From assembly GCF_020010925.1 (NCBI RefSeq), contig NZ_JAGJBZ010000004.1, positions 1 through 64,000 of the forward strand: a stretch of DNA of 64,000 nt. Direction: 5' to 3'. The stretch comes from Streptomyces griseiscabiei. GTDB lineage: Bacteria; Actinomycetota; Actinomycetes; Streptomycetales; Streptomycetaceae. This document shows positions 1 through 9,189 of this stretch, one piece after another. A program made the translations under genes and the position numbers. The notes under the pieces were generated by a model that ran no database searches, was not told where the DNA came from, and worked only from the letters and a program-made list of their open reading frames with translations. Each line of letters starts with the position of its first letter. Positions within the stretch are counted from its first letter, which is position 1.

Positions 1-64
1 CGCCGCTCGCTCGCATCGCCGACCACCAGGGCTGTGGGCACCGAGGGGGAGACTGAGAGGTCGA

Positions 65-80
65 TGTTTCACGTGAAACA
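65..80. other. parS: parS site 1 (perfect)
   Basis: Exact 16-bp palindrome TGTTTCACGTGAAACA, the ParB-binding site of Streptomyces. It lies just beyond the 3' end of the minus-strand MFS gene, in non-coding DNA. Nothing else can be supported in positions 1-94. Confidence 0.95.
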
Positions 81-94
81 TCGACGGTTCCGCA

Positions 95-1384
95 TCAGGG
101 CCTGCTCGTCAGCACGAAACGGGCCATGGCCGCAGCGATCAGTGCGTAGAACGCGGCCACAGTGAGCACCAGGGCGGCCGAGCGACCGTCCGGCGGGAGC
201 ATCAGGGCTGCCACGGCGGCGGCGCCGACGAAGGCGATGTTGAACAGGACGTCGTAGAGGGAGAAGATCCGCCCCCGGTAGCCGTCCTCCACCGAGGACT
301 GGACGATCGTGTCCGTGGAGATCTTCGCTCCCTGGGTGACCAGACCCAGAACGAACGCGGCGATCAGTATCGGCGCCTCCGTGAACGGCAGCCCGAGGGC
401 CGGTTCCAGAACGGCGGCGGCCGCGGAGCAGAAGACGATCCACAGGCCCGGTCCCCATCGCCCGGCCGCCCAGGGGGTGATCACCGCCGCGGTGAAGAAT
501 CCGGCTCCCGAGATCCCCACGGCGAGACCGAGGAGGGCCAGCCCCTGCTCGGAGTCGGCCGCCCCGGACGTGTCGGACGACCAGGCGTACCGGCAGAGCA
601 TGAGCACCATGACGGTCAGGGCGCCGTAGCAGAACCGCATCAGCGTCATCGAGGCCAAGGCCCAGGCAGCCGCCCGCCGTCCAGGTTCGGCAAGGTGTCG
701 TACGCCCGCTGCCAGACCCCGCGCGGTTCCGGCGAGTGCCGCGCCGAGCCGCGGCTGCACCAACTCCGGATCAGGGCCGAGCAGCTCCCGGGCGATGCGC
801 AGGGAGGCCAGGGCCGCGCACAGATACAGGGCCGAGCCGAGGAGGACCACCGCGGCGTCCGAGTCCGAGGCCAACAGCCGCACGACGAAGGCGAGTCCTC
901 CGCCGGCTGTCGCGGCGAGCGTTCCGGCCGTCGGTGAGAGTGAGTTGCCGATCACCAGACGATCGGCGTCCACCACACGGGGCAGTGCGGCGGAGAGCCC
1001 CGCCAGCACGAAGCGGTTGACCGCCGTGACACAGAGCGCGGAGACATAGAAGAGCCAGTCGGGTACACCGCTGAGGATCAGGACGGCGGTCACGGACGCC
1101 AGCACGGCACGCAGGAGGTTTCCGTACAGCAGCACCTGGCGACGGCGCCAGCGGTCCAGCAGGACGCCGGCGAAGGGGCCGATGAGGGAATAGGGAAGGA
1201 GCAGGACCGCCATCGCGGAGGCGATCGCCGCCGCCGAGGTCTGCTTCTCGGGAGAGAAGACGACGTAGGTGGCGAGCGCGACCTGATAGACGCCGTCGGC
1301 CCCCTGGGACAGCAGCCGCACGGTCAGCAGATGCCGGAAGTCGCGGAAGCGGAGCAGGACGCGCAGGTCGCGCACGACGGACAT
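95..1384 (-). CDS. MFS transporter (probable drug/metabolite exporter)
   Basis: A 429-residue membrane protein with about 12 hydrophobic segments and the short basic loop LLDRWRRRQVL after the second helix pair, as in the MFS signature loop. It is probably a proton-driven exporter in the plasma membrane; the substrate cannot be told. The open frame extends to a GTG at 1423, but that codon lies inside the terminator hairpin of the upstream gene. The ATG at 1384 (MSVVRDLRVLL) is therefore the better start, with GAGG about 10 nt upstream. It follows the inositol-phosphate synthase gene on the same strand but is separated from it by that hairpin, so it is probably its own unit. Confidence 0.8.
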   Translation of the reverse strand: MSVVRDLRVLLRFRDFRHLLTVRLLSQGADGVYQVALATYVVFSPEKQTSAAAIASAMAVLLLPYSLIGPFAGVLLDRWRRRQVLLYGNLLRAVLASVTAVLILSGVPDWLFYVSALCVTAVNRFVLAGLSAALPRVVDADRLVIGNSLSPTAGTLAATAGGGLAFVVRLLASDSDAAVVLLGSALYLCAALASLRIARELLGPDPELVQPRLGAALAGTARGLAAGVRHLAEPGRRAAAWALASMTLMRFCYGALTVMVLMLCRYAWSSDTSGAADSEQGLALLGLAVGISGAGFFTAAVITPWAAGRWGPGLWIVFCSAAAAVLEPALGLPFTEAPILIAAFVLGLVTQGAKISTDTIVQSSVEDGYRGRIFSLYDVLFNIAFVGAAAVAALMLPPDGRSAALVLTVAAFYALIAAAMARFVLTSRP

Positions 1385-1406
1385 GGGGCACAGCCTCACA
1401 TACGGG

Positions 1407-1440
1407 GAGGGTCTCCGGGGCACATGCCCCGGAGACCCTC
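1407..1440 (-). terminator. Strong hairpin terminator after ino1
   Basis: Perfect inverted repeat with 16-bp arms and a 2-nt centre, starting 23 nt past the stop codon of the inositol-phosphate synthase gene. There is no U-tract, which is usual for Streptomyces terminators. Confidence 0.85.
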
Positions 1441-1463
1441 AACAGCCCGCTACGAACGCCCGG

Positions 1464-2546
1464 TCAGCGCTCGACCTCGCCCTTGATGAACTTCTCGACG
1501 TTCTCGCGTGCCTCGTCGTCGAAGTACTGCACCGGCGGGGACTTCATGAAGTACGACGACGCCGACAGGATTGGACCGCCGATGCCGCGGTCCTTGGCGA
1601 TCTTCGCCGCGCGCAGAGCGTCGATGATGACACCGGCGGAGTTCGGGGAGTCCCAGACCTCGAGCTTGTACTCCAGGTTCAGCGGGACGTCACCGAACGC
1701 ACGGCCCTCCAGGCGGACGTACGCCCACTTGCGGTCGTCGAGCCAGGCGACGTAGTCGGACGGGCCGATGTGGACGTTCTTCTCGCCGAGCTCCCGGTCG
1801 GGGATCTGGGAGGTGACGGCCTGGGTCTTGGAGATCTTCTTGGACTCCAGGCGGTCGCGCTCGAGCATGTTCTTGAAGTCCATGTTGCCGCCGACGTTCA
1901 GCTGCATCGTGCGGTCCAGGACGACACCCCGGTCCTCGAACAGCTTCGCCATGACGCGGTGCGTGATGGTGGCACCCACCTGCGACTTGATGTCGTCGCC
2001 GACGATCGGGACGCCTGCCTCGACGAACTTGTCCGCCCACTCCTTGGTGCCGGCGATGAAGACCGGAAGGGCGTTGACGAAGGCGACCTTGGCGTCGATG
2101 GCGCACTGGGCGTAGAACTTCGCCGCGTCCTCGGAACCGACGGGCAGGTAGCAGACGAGAACGTCGACCTGCCTGTCCTTGAGGATCTGGACCACGTCGA
2201 CCGGAGTCTCGGCGGACTCCTCGATGGTCTCGCGGTAGTACTTGCCGAGGCCGTCGAGCGTGTGGCCGCGCTGCACGGTCACACCGGTGGCCGGCACGTC
2301 ACAGATCTTGATCGTGTTGTTCTCGGAGGCGCCGATGGCGTCCGCGAGGTCGAGACCGACCTTCTTGGCGTCGACATCGAAGGCGGCGACGAACTCCACG
2401 TCACTGACGTGGTAGTCACCGAACTGCACATGCATGAGGCCCGGGACCTTCGACGCCGGGTCGGCGTCCTTGTAGTACTCGACTCCCTGCACCAGCGACG
2501 CGGCGCAGTTGCCCACTCCGACGACGGCTACGCGAACCGAACCCAT
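1464..2546 (-). CDS. ino1: Inositol-3-phosphate synthase
   Basis: A 360-residue NAD-dependent enzyme converting glucose-6-phosphate to inositol-3-phosphate, the first step toward phosphatidylinositol and mycothiol. The N-terminus has the Rossmann motif [17 protein letters not shown]. The sequence is of the short actinobacterial/archaeal type, with the conserved stretch [12 protein letters not shown] and the C-terminal [16 protein letters not shown]. The start is the ATG at 2546, which has GGGAG about 9 nt upstream; a frame reaching 2594 has no such site. It lies 44 nt downstream of a padR gene on the same strand, suggesting co-transcription and possible PadR control. Confidence 0.93.
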   Translation of the reverse strand: MGSVRVAVVGVGNCAASLVQGVEYYKDADPASKVPGLMHVQFGDYHVSDVEFVAAFDVDAKKVGLDLADAIGASENNTIKICDVPATGVTVQRGHTLDGLGKYYRETIEESAETPVDVVQILKDRQVDVLVCYLPVGSEDAAKFYAQCAIDAKVAFVNALPVFIAGTKEWADKFVEAGVPIVGDDIKSQVGATITHRVMAKLFEDRGVVLDRTMQLNVGGNMDFKNMLERDRLESKKISKTQAVTSQIPDRELGEKNVHIGPSDYVAWLDDRKWAYVRLEGRAFGDVPLNLEYKLEVWDSPNSAGVIIDALRAAKIAKDRGIGGPILSASSYFMKSPPVQYFDDEARENVEKFIKGEVER

Positions 2547-2590
2547 TCCGGTTGCTCCCTGTGTGTACGAGTGAGGTCCTGGCAGGGACC

Positions 2591-3271
2591 TCACGTGGTG
2601 GTGTCGCCGGGCGCATCCGGACCGGGGGTGTCCCCGGGCCGGGGCAGGGCGCCCGGCGCTCCCTCTGTGGTGTCGCGAGCGGCTTCTCCGCGGACGGGGC
2701 CCTTCAGGTCCCGTCCCGCCCGCTCGCTCTCGATGAGCTCGTTCAGCCAGCGCACTTCGCGCTCCACGGACTCCATCCCGTGGCGCTGGAGCTCGAGCGT
2801 GTAGTCGTCGAGGCGCTCGCGGGTGCGTGCCAGAGAGGCACGCATCTTCTCCAGCCGTTCCTCCAAACGGCTGCGACGGCCCTCCAGGACGCGCATGCGC
2901 ACATCACGGGAGGTCTGCCCGAAGAACGCGAAGCGAGCGGCGAAGTGCTCGTCCTCGTAGGCGTCGGGCCCCGTCTGCGAGAGCAGTTCCTCGAAGTGCT
3001 CCTTACCTTCCGCCGTCAACCGGTAGACGATCTTGGCGCGGCGTCCCGTGAGCGGGGCGGCGGCAGCATCCTCGGGGACGCTCCCCGGCTCCTCGATCAA
3101 CCAGCCGTTGGCGACCAGCGTCTTGAGGCAGGGGTAGAGCGTCCCGTAGCTGAAGGCCCGGAACACACCCAACGACGTGTTGAGTCGTTTGCGCAGCTCA
3201 TAGCCGTGCATCGGGGCTTCGCGGAGCAGACCGAGGACGGCGAACTCGAGTATCCCGGAGCGCCGGCTCAT
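2591..3271 (-). CDS. PadR family transcriptional regulator
   Basis: A 226-residue protein with an N-terminal winged helix typical of PadR ([20 protein letters not shown] at residues 7-26) and a C-terminal helical, Arg/Glu-rich dimerisation region around residues 90-195. The last 30 residues are Pro/Gly-rich and probably disordered. It sits directly upstream of ino1 on the same strand, so it may regulate itself and inositol synthesis. A palindrome of PadR type lies 51 nt upstream of the start (3322-3342). The ligand is unknown. Confidence 0.88.
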   Translation of the reverse strand: MSRRSGILEFAVLGLLREAPMHGYELRKRLNTSLGVFRAFSYGTLYPCLKTLVANGWLIEEPGSVPEDAAAAPLTGRRAKIVYRLTAEGKEHFEELLSQTGPDAYEDEHFAARFAFFGQTSRDVRMRVLEGRRSRLEERLEKMRASLARTRERLDDYTLELQRHGMESVEREVRWLNELIESERAGRDLKGPVRGEAARDTTEGAPGALPRPGDTPGPDAPGDTTT

Positions 3272-3321
3272 CGTCGCCTCCCCTCTCCCGCTGGCCCTGT
3301 CGACACGTTTTATGCCGAGCT

Positions 3322-3342
3322 GATGTATCGACTCGATACATC
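3322..3342. promoter_or_regulatory. Probable PadR operator
   Basis: Perfect 10-1-10 palindrome (gatgtatcga, c, tcgatacatc) in the promoter region of the padR-ino1 unit. It contains the ATGT...ACAT half-site spacing known for PadR family operators. The rest of the 3272-3644 gap holds a weak 9-bp inverted repeat (3539-3547 with 3564-3572) ahead of the PBP gene and no further gene. Confidence 0.7.
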
Positions 3343-3644
3343 CAGACGATAGAACGCCCCTACGGATGCGACAAGTGGGGATCCGGTGAACGGGGTCACA
3401 TCACCGATAAGTAGGAAGCAAGTTGCCTGATTTGGGGTGAAGTTCGGTCCTCAGTGGGTTTTGGCGGTGCGTAGTCTGTGCGGCATGCACATCACCGGGA
3501 ACCGAGTGACGTTTGAGCACGTAGTGGTCCTGGGTGCGGTACGGATGAATACCCACACGACCGCATCCGTACTTCGGGGGGACCGGAAACCAGCCGCCGT
3601 TTCCAGGCGCGCACGGGTGCGCCTGCCCGAGGAGTAGTCGTTCG

Positions 3645-6317
3645 ATGAGCGAGCACCGTCGCAAACTGCCGCCGCCGCAGGGAGGCGGACGTGCCGCGGC
3701 CCGGCGTGGCCAGTCGGCTTCCTCCGGCCGCCGCGCGGCACCGCCGGGCGCCACCGGGTCACTTTCCGACACCTACGGCGCGGGAGGTGAAGAGACCCAG
3801 TACGAGGGCCGTGCCGCGGCCCGGCGGGCGTCGCAGAGAAGCACCGGCACGGGCAGCGGCGGTGTCGGCGGCCGTCGCAGAGCCGCCGAACCCGCGGGAC
3901 GCGGACCCGGCCGCGGCCGTGGACGCGCCGCTCCCCCCGGGAAGAAGCGCTTTATCGACTACCCGCGTGCCGGCAAGTACGGAGCCATGCGCTGGGTTCC
4001 GTCGTGGCGTCAGGTGACAGGACTGCTCATCGGGTTCTTCGGAAGCCTGGTGGCGGCGGCCGGCATCGGATACGCGGTGGTCGCGGTACCCAACGCGGCC
4101 CAGGCCGCGACAGCGCAGAACAACGTCTACTACTGGTCGGACGGCTCACAGATGGTCGCGACGGGTGGTGAGGTGAACCGCCAGATCATCGCGTACGAGA
4201 AGATCCCCAAGGCGATGCGCTTCGCCGTCATGTCGGCCGAGAACAAGACGTTCGAGACCGACAGCGGCGTCGACCCGATGGGTATCGCCCGCGCCGTCGT
4301 CAACATGGCCAAGGGTGGTCAGACGCAGGGTGGTTCGACCATCACCCAGCAGTACGTGAAGAACGCCATGCTCGACGACCAGTCGCAGACGCTCTCCCGG
4401 AAGGTGAAGGAACTCTTCATCTCGGTGAAGGTGGGCGCGTCCGTCGACAAGGACGAGATCATGAGCGGCTACCTGAACACGGCCTATTTCGGCCGTGGCG
4501 CGTATGGTCTCCAGGCGGCCGCACGTACGTACTTCGGGGTGGACGCGGAGAAGCTCAATCCCAGTCAGTGCGCCTTCCTCGCCGCCGTCCTCAAGGGCGC
4601 GACGTACTACGACCCGGCCGGAGCGACGGCGATCGACCCGGCGGCCACGTCTCAGGCGAACAGCAAGCGAGCCGCGGAACGCTGGGGCTGGATCTTCGAC
4701 GAGATGGTCAAGGACAAGCATCTGTCGGCGGCAGAGCGGGCCAAGTACCCCAACTTCCCCAAGATCCAGCGTCCTCGGTCCAACGCCCAGCTGGGCGGCC
4801 AGATCGGCTACCTCGTCGACACGGCCAAGGGTTACATCCTCAACAACACGGATATCACGCAGAAGCAGCTCGAACAGGGCGGCTTCGAGATCCACACGAC
4901 CTTCGACAAGAACAAGGTCAAGGAACTCGAGAAGGCCGTGAACAAGGTCCGCAAGGAGAACATCAAGCCGGACCTCCGCCCGCAGACGGACACCCATGTG
5001 CAGTTCGGCGGCGCGTCGGTGAGTCCGAAGTCGGGTGCCATCGAGGCGCTCTACGGCGGTGAGGACGCCACCAAGCACTTCACCAACAACGCCGACGTCA
5101 CCGGTGCCCAGGTCGGCTCGGTGTTCAAGCCGTACGTCCTGGCGGCAGCCATGACCTGGGGCAAGCGGGATCCCGATCTCGATCCGGACCAGGCGCAGGA
5201 CGAGCGCACCATCGTCTCGCCGAAGAGTCTCTACAACGGCAAGAACAACCTCAAGATCAGGGACTACAACGGCGAGATCTGGACCAACGAAGAGGGCAAG
5301 GAGTGGCTGCAGGCCAACGACGGCGACGAGTCGTACGGCAGTGCGCCGAAGTTCCAGATCGATCTCCGTGAGGCGATGCGGGTCTCGGCGAACTCCCCCT
5401 ACGTGCAGCTGGGCATGGACGTCGGTCTGGACCGGGTGAAGGAAGCGGCCATCGAGGCAGGCCTCAAGAAGGACAGCCTCACCGGCACGGGCTTCCCGTC
5501 CTTCTCGATCGGTATCTCCGACCCCAGCGCGATCCGCATGGCGGGCTCGTACGCGACCTTCGCCGCCAGCGGCAAGCAGAACGATCCGTTCTCGGTCAAG
5601 ACGGTCGAGTACGAGGGCCTGACGGTGTTCGACCACGACGACGTCTCCAAGCCCAAGCGGGCCTTCACTGCCGCGGTCGCCGACAACGTCACCGACGTCC
5701 TCAAGACCGTCGTCGACGAGGGAACGGGCACGTCGGCCCAGCTGACCGGCCGTGAGGTGGCGGGCAAGACCGGTACCACCGACGGCAACAAGTCGGCCTG
5801 GTTCGTCGGATACACCCCGCAGCTGTCGACCGCGATCAGCATGTACCGCATGGACGACGACGAGTCGAACAAGAACCGCACGTTCCTGGAGATGTACGGC
5901 ACGGGTGGTCAGGAGACGATCCACGGTGCCTCGTTCCCGGCCGAGATCTGGCACGACTACATGGAGGACGCGCTCAAGGGCGTGGCGCCGGAGGACTTCC
6001 CGGAGCCGGAGCCGATCGGTGTGATCGTCAACGACGACCCGGACCCGACGCCGTCCCCGACGCCTAGTCAGTCCGAGGAGGAGGAAGACCCCGAGCCGAG
6101 CCCGACGCCGAGTGAGACCGAGGTCCTGCCGTCCCCGACGCCCAGCGAGACCTGCGGCAACCCGTTCGACCCCACCTGTGAGGTGACCGGTGGTACGGAC
6201 ACCGGTGGTACGGACACCGGTGGCACCGACGGCGGGGTGACAGCGACACCGACGGAGTCGGAGGACGATTCGAGAGGCAACCAGAACGGGGGACTCTTCG
6301 GAGGGAACGACGGTTAG
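3645..6317 (+). CDS. Class A penicillin-binding protein (transglycosylase/transpeptidase)
   Basis: An 890-residue bifunctional peptidoglycan synthase. A basic, disordered cytoplasmic region (about 1-125) is followed by one membrane anchor (about 126-150). The GT51 domain carries SAENKTFE (catalytic Glu near 198) and GGSTITQQYVKN. The transpeptidase domain has SxxK as GSVFKPY (near 491), SxN as SAN (near 581) and KTG as AGKTGT (near 707). The last ~100 residues are acidic and Pro/Ser/Thr/Gly-rich with repeats of PSPTPS and GGTDT, probably a wall-spanning tail. The start ATG has GGAG about 10 nt upstream. It is a single gene followed by a hairpin and two parS sites. Confidence 0.95.
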   Translation: MSEHRRKLPPPQGGGRAAARRGQSASSGRRAAPPGATGSLSDTYGAGGEETQYEGRAAARRASQRSTGTGSGGVGGRRRAAEPAGRGPGRGRGRAAPPGKKRFIDYPRAGKYGAMRWVPSWRQVTGLLIGFFGSLVAAAGIGYAVVAVPNAAQAATAQNNVYYWSDGSQMVATGGEVNRQIIAYEKIPKAMRFAVMSAENKTFETDSGVDPMGIARAVVNMAKGGQTQGGSTITQQYVKNAMLDDQSQTLSRKVKELFISVKVGASVDKDEIMSGYLNTAYFGRGAYGLQAAARTYFGVDAEKLNPSQCAFLAAVLKGATYYDPAGATAIDPAATSQANSKRAAERWGWIFDEMVKDKHLSAAERAKYPNFPKIQRPRSNAQLGGQIGYLVDTAKGYILNNTDITQKQLEQGGFEIHTTFDKNKVKELEKAVNKVRKENIKPDLRPQTDTHVQFGGASVSPKSGAIEALYGGEDATKHFTNNADVTGAQVGSVFKPYVLAAAMTWGKRDPDLDPDQAQDERTIVSPKSLYNGKNNLKIRDYNGEIWTNEEGKEWLQANDGDESYGSAPKFQIDLREAMRVSANSPYVQLGMDVGLDRVKEAAIEAGLKKDSLTGTGFPSFSIGISDPSAIRMAGSYATFAASGKQNDPFSVKTVEYEGLTVFDHDDVSKPKRAFTAAVADNVTDVLKTVVDEGTGTSAQLTGREVAGKTGTTDGNKSAWFVGYTPQLSTAISMYRMDDDESNKNRTFLEMYGTGGQETIHGASFPAEIWHDYMEDALKGVAPEDFPEPEPIGVIVNDDPDPTPSPTPSQSEEEEDPEPSPTPSETEVLPSPTPSETCGNPFDPTCEVTGGTDTGGTDTGGTDGGVTATPTESEDDSRGNQNGGLFGGNDG

Positions 6318-6336
6318 CTCCGCGTCCGCCGGACTG

Positions 6337-6352
6337 TGTTTCACGTGAAACA
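6337..6352. other. parS: parS site 2 (perfect)
   Basis: Exact TGTTTCACGTGAAACA, 20 nt after the PBP stop codon, and touching the left arm of the following terminator hairpin. Confidence 0.95.
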
Positions 6353-6388
6353 AGGGCCATCGCACCGATCAAGGTGCGGTGGCCCTTG
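6351..6388 (+). terminator. Hairpin terminator after the PBP gene
   Basis: Inverted repeat with 16-nt arms (one G-T-type mismatch) and a 6-nt loop, located between two parS sites. Confidence 0.8.
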
Positions 6389-6425
6389 CCATGTCCTGGA
6401 GAGATCGGGCAGAGCCGACGGGGCA

Positions 6426-6441
6426 TGTTTCACGTGAAACA
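6426..6441. other. parS: parS site 3 (perfect)
   Basis: Exact TGTTTCACGTGAAACA, 74 nt beyond parS site 2. It is upstream of the preferred start of the glycosyltransferase gene. Confidence 0.95.
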
Positions 6442-6511
6442 TGGGCGCGGCCCACGGTGGGATGCGATGGTCCTCGGCGTATTCCCAGGCGCGTACGGCA
6501 GGATGTGCGGC

Positions 6512-8011
6512 ATGCCCAGTGCAGAGACGACGCGAGTGAGTACGGACGAGCCGGAGCCGGTGCGGCCGACCAAGGAGGACGAGGTCGCTTCGACCGGCAG
6601 CGAGCTGATCGGTGGCCCGATCGGGCGGCGGGCGCTGCTCGGTACGTCCTGGTGGACGCCGGTACGGGTCGTCGCGCTCGTGGCGATCGGCATGTTCGCG
6701 CTGGGCATGGTGCAGAAGCTGCCCTGCTACGACGGCGCCTGGTTCTTCGGGGCCAGCTCCCAGTACACGCACGCCTGCTACTCGGACATCCCGCACCTCT
6801 ACCAGGGGCGGGGCTTCGCCGACGGGCTGGTGCCGTACTTCGACAAGATCCCCGGCGACATGGAGTACCTCGAGTACCCGGTGCTGACCGGTGTGTTCAT
6901 GGAGGTCGCCGCCTGGCTCACCCCGGGCAGCGGCACCATCCAGAAGCAAGAGCAGTGGTACTGGATGGTCAACGCCGGGATGCTGATGGCGTGCGCGGCG
7001 GTCATCGCTGTCTGCTGCGCGCGCATCCACCGCCGGCGCCCCTGGGACGGCCTCCTGGTGGCCCTGGCGCCCGCCTTCGCGCTGACCGCCACGATCAACT
7101 GGGACCTCCTCGCCGTGGCCCTGCTGGCTGCCGCGATGCTGATGTGGTCGCGTGGGCGTCCTCTCGCCTTCGGCGTGCTGATCGGGCTCGCCACGGCCGC
7201 CAAGTTCTATCCGTTCCTGGTGCTCGGACCGCTCTTCGTCCTGTGCTGGCGGGCGGGGAAGTGGCGCGCCTTCGGGACCGCGGTGCTCGGCGCAGTCGGG
7301 GCATGGCTTGCGGTGAACGTTCCGGTGATGCTGCTGGCGCCAGACGGATGGTCGAAGTTCTACCGCTTCAGCCAGGAGCGCGGCGTCGACTTCGGCTCTT
7401 TCTTCCTCGTCATCTCGCAGCGGCTGAACATCCAGATCACCGCCGAGACGGCGAACGCGTACGCGATGGTCTCGATGGTGGTCGTCTGTGTCGGCATCGC
7501 CGTGCTCACGCTCACCGCCCCGCGCCGTCCGCGCTTCGCGCAGCTCGCGTTCCTGATCGTCGCGGCCTTCATCCTGACCAACAAGGTCTACTCGCCGCAG
7601 TACGTGCTCTGGCTGGTCCCGCTCGCCGCGCTGGCCCGGCCCCGTTGGCGGGACTTCCTGATCTGGCAGGCGTGCGAGGTGGCGTACTTCCTGGGGATCT
7701 GGTTGTACCTCGCGTACACGACCAGCGGGGACGCCCACAAGGGGCTGCCGGCTGAGGGCTACCAACTGGCCATCATGGCCCACTTGGTGGGGACGCTCTA
7801 TCTCTGCGTCATCGTCGTGCTGGACATCTTCATGCCCGATCGGGACACCGTGCGCCGGGCGGGTGACGACGACCCCTCCGGTGGGGTCCTCGACGGCGCG
7901 GAGGACCTCCATGTGTACGGCGCGGCGGCTCATCCACCGCGGCACGCGATGCACTTCGAAGGCCCGCCGGTGGAATGGGGCAGCCCTGGCCGGGGCGACA
8001 GTTCGCTCTGA
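6512..8011 (+). CDS. GT87-like integral membrane glycosyltransferase
   Basis: A 499-residue polytopic membrane protein resembling the DUF2029/GT87 family of polyprenyl-phosphate-sugar-dependent mannosyltransferases of actinomycetes. After a ~45-residue acidic cytoplasmic tail there are about ten hydrophobic helices. The periplasmic loop has LEYPVLTGVFMEVAAWLTPG, and the family-typical TAAKFYPFLVLGPL and ILTNKVYSPQYVLWLVPLAAL are present. The acceptor is unknown; cell-envelope glycan or glycolipid synthesis is likely. The frame is open from 6374, but the ATG at 6512 is preferred because the upstream part reads through parS site 3. A convergent hairpin terminator follows. Confidence 0.8.
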   Translation: MPSAETTRVSTDEPEPVRPTKEDEVASTGSELIGGPIGRRALLGTSWWTPVRVVALVAIGMFALGMVQKLPCYDGAWFFGASSQYTHACYSDIPHLYQGRGFADGLVPYFDKIPGDMEYLEYPVLTGVFMEVAAWLTPGSGTIQKQEQWYWMVNAGMLMACAAVIAVCCARIHRRRPWDGLLVALAPAFALTATINWDLLAVALLAAAMLMWSRGRPLAFGVLIGLATAAKFYPFLVLGPLFVLCWRAGKWRAFGTAVLGAVGAWLAVNVPVMLLAPDGWSKFYRFSQERGVDFGSFFLVISQRLNIQITAETANAYAMVSMVVVCVGIAVLTLTAPRRPRFAQLAFLIVAAFILTNKVYSPQYVLWLVPLAALARPRWRDFLIWQACEVAYFLGIWLYLAYTTSGDAHKGLPAEGYQLAIMAHLVGTLYLCVIVVLDIFMPDRDTVRRAGDDDPSGGVLDGAEDLHVYGAAAHPPRHAMHFEGPPVEWGSPGRGDSSL

Positions 8012-8035
8012 GCGAACAAAGCAGGTGGGAGTGAC

Positions 8036-8074
8036 GCGGAAGGCCGTACACGAGGTTCGTGTACGGCCTTCCGC
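8036..8074. terminator. Bidirectional hairpin terminator
   Basis: 18-bp perfect arms around a 3-nt loop, between the convergent glycosyltransferase and racemase-like genes, so it can serve both strands. Confidence 0.88.
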
Positions 8075-8092
8075 GGTGTTCCAAGACGTCCG

Positions 8093-9124
8093 TCAGCGGT
8101 CGACGATCCGGTCGAACTGCGTGGTGGTGTGCCGCAGATGGGCCACCAGTTCCTCGCCGACCTTCGGCTCCGGGGCGTCCGACGGCACGAAGAGGATCGA
8201 CACCTGCATGTGCGGCGGCTCGGCGAACCAGCGCTGCTTGCCGCCCCAGACGAACGGAGAAAGGTTCCGGTTGACCGTGGCGAGACCCGCCCGGGCGACG
8301 CCCTTGGCGCGCGGCATGACGCCGTGCAGCGCCTTCGGTGCCTCCAGACCCACTCCGTGCGACGTACCGCCGGCCACGACCACCAGGTAGCCGTCCGAGG
8401 CCGCCTTCTGCTGCCGGTAGCCGAAGCGGTCACCCTTGGCGACACGGGTGACGTCCAGCACGGCCCCGCGGTACTCGGTGGCCTCGTGGTCACCCAGCCA
8501 CAGCCGCGTGCCGATGCGCGCCCGGAAACGGGTCTGCGGGAACTGCTGCTGGAGGCGGATGAGGTCCTCGGACTTGAGGTGGCTGACGAACATGGTGTGC
8601 AGCGGCAGACGGGCCGCGCGCAGCCGGTCCATCCAGCCGATGACCTCCTCGACGGCGTCCGAGCCGTCGGTGCGGTCCAGCGGCAGGTGGATGGCGAAGC
8701 CCTCCAGGCGCACGTTCTCTATGGCCGCGTGGAGCTGGGGCAGTTCCTGCTCGCTCACCCCGTGCCGCTTCATCGAGGACATGACCTCGATGACGACACG
8801 GGCGCCCACGAGGCCGTACACGCCGTCGACCGACGACACGGAGCGGATGACGCGGTCGGGCAGGGGGACGGGCTCCTCAGCGCGCCGGTAGGGCGTGAGC
8901 ACCAGCAGGTCGCCGCTGAACCAGTCCTTGATCCGGGCGGCCTCGTACGTGGTGCCGACGGCGAGGATGTCCGACCCGAGGCGCGTGGCCTCTTCCGCCA
9001 GCTTCTCGTGCCCGAAGCCGTAGCCGTTGCCCTTGCAGACGGGGACGAGTCCCGGGAACTGCTCCTGAACGTGCTTGTGGTGTGCCCGCCAGCGCGCGGT
9101 GTCGACGTACAGCGTGAGCGCCAT
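8093..9124 (-). CDS. Alanine racemase-like PLP protein
   Basis: A 343-residue protein with an alanine-racemase-type N-terminal barrel. The PLP-lysine motif appears as VCKGNGYGFG (Lys near 31), in place of the usual KANAYGHG. In the C-terminal domain the region RFGYRQQ could supply the second catalytic Tyr, but the usual GYADG loop is replaced by VVVAGGTSHG, so the true substrate may not be alanine. It lies 65 nt downstream of femX on the same strand. That context suggests a role linked to peptidoglycan precursors or their amino acids. No strong ribosome site is seen at the ATG. Confidence 0.75.
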   Translation of the reverse strand: MALTLYVDTARWRAHHKHVQEQFPGLVPVCKGNGYGFGHEKLAEEATRLGSDILAVGTTYEAARIKDWFSGDLLVLTPYRRAEEPVPLPDRVIRSVSSVDGVYGLVGARVVIEVMSSMKRHGVSEQELPQLHAAIENVRLEGFAIHLPLDRTDGSDAVEEVIGWMDRLRAARLPLHTMFVSHLKSEDLIRLQQQFPQTRFRARIGTRLWLGDHEATEYRGAVLDVTRVAKGDRFGYRQQKAASDGYLVVVAGGTSHGVGLEAPKALHGVMPRAKGVARAGLATVNRNLSPFVWGGKQRWFAEPPHMQVSILFVPSDAPEPKVGEELVAHLRHTTTQFDRIVDR

Positions 9125-9189
9125 GGACAGTCCCGGAACCTTTCTCGTGGCTGCGGTGAATCAGAGGTATGGAAGTAGAAACGGGGACG

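Noticed and set aside
69..458. A gene at the left window edge (open frame 69-458, minus strand)
   Set aside because: It is antisense-frame noise over the MFS gene and reads through a parS site; its sequence is Arg/Gly-rich with no domain.
3499..3525. SigE-type promoter (GGAACC) ahead of the PBP gene
   Set aside because: A -35-like GGAACC is present, but the expected -10 at the right spacing is not convincing.
4146..6365. Long antisense open frame opposite the PBP gene (and similar ones opposite cydA, cydDC and others)
   Set aside because: High-GC coding DNA routinely yields long open frames on the other strand. The translations are Arg/Leu/Val/Asp-rich with no domain, while the sense gene has clear motifs.
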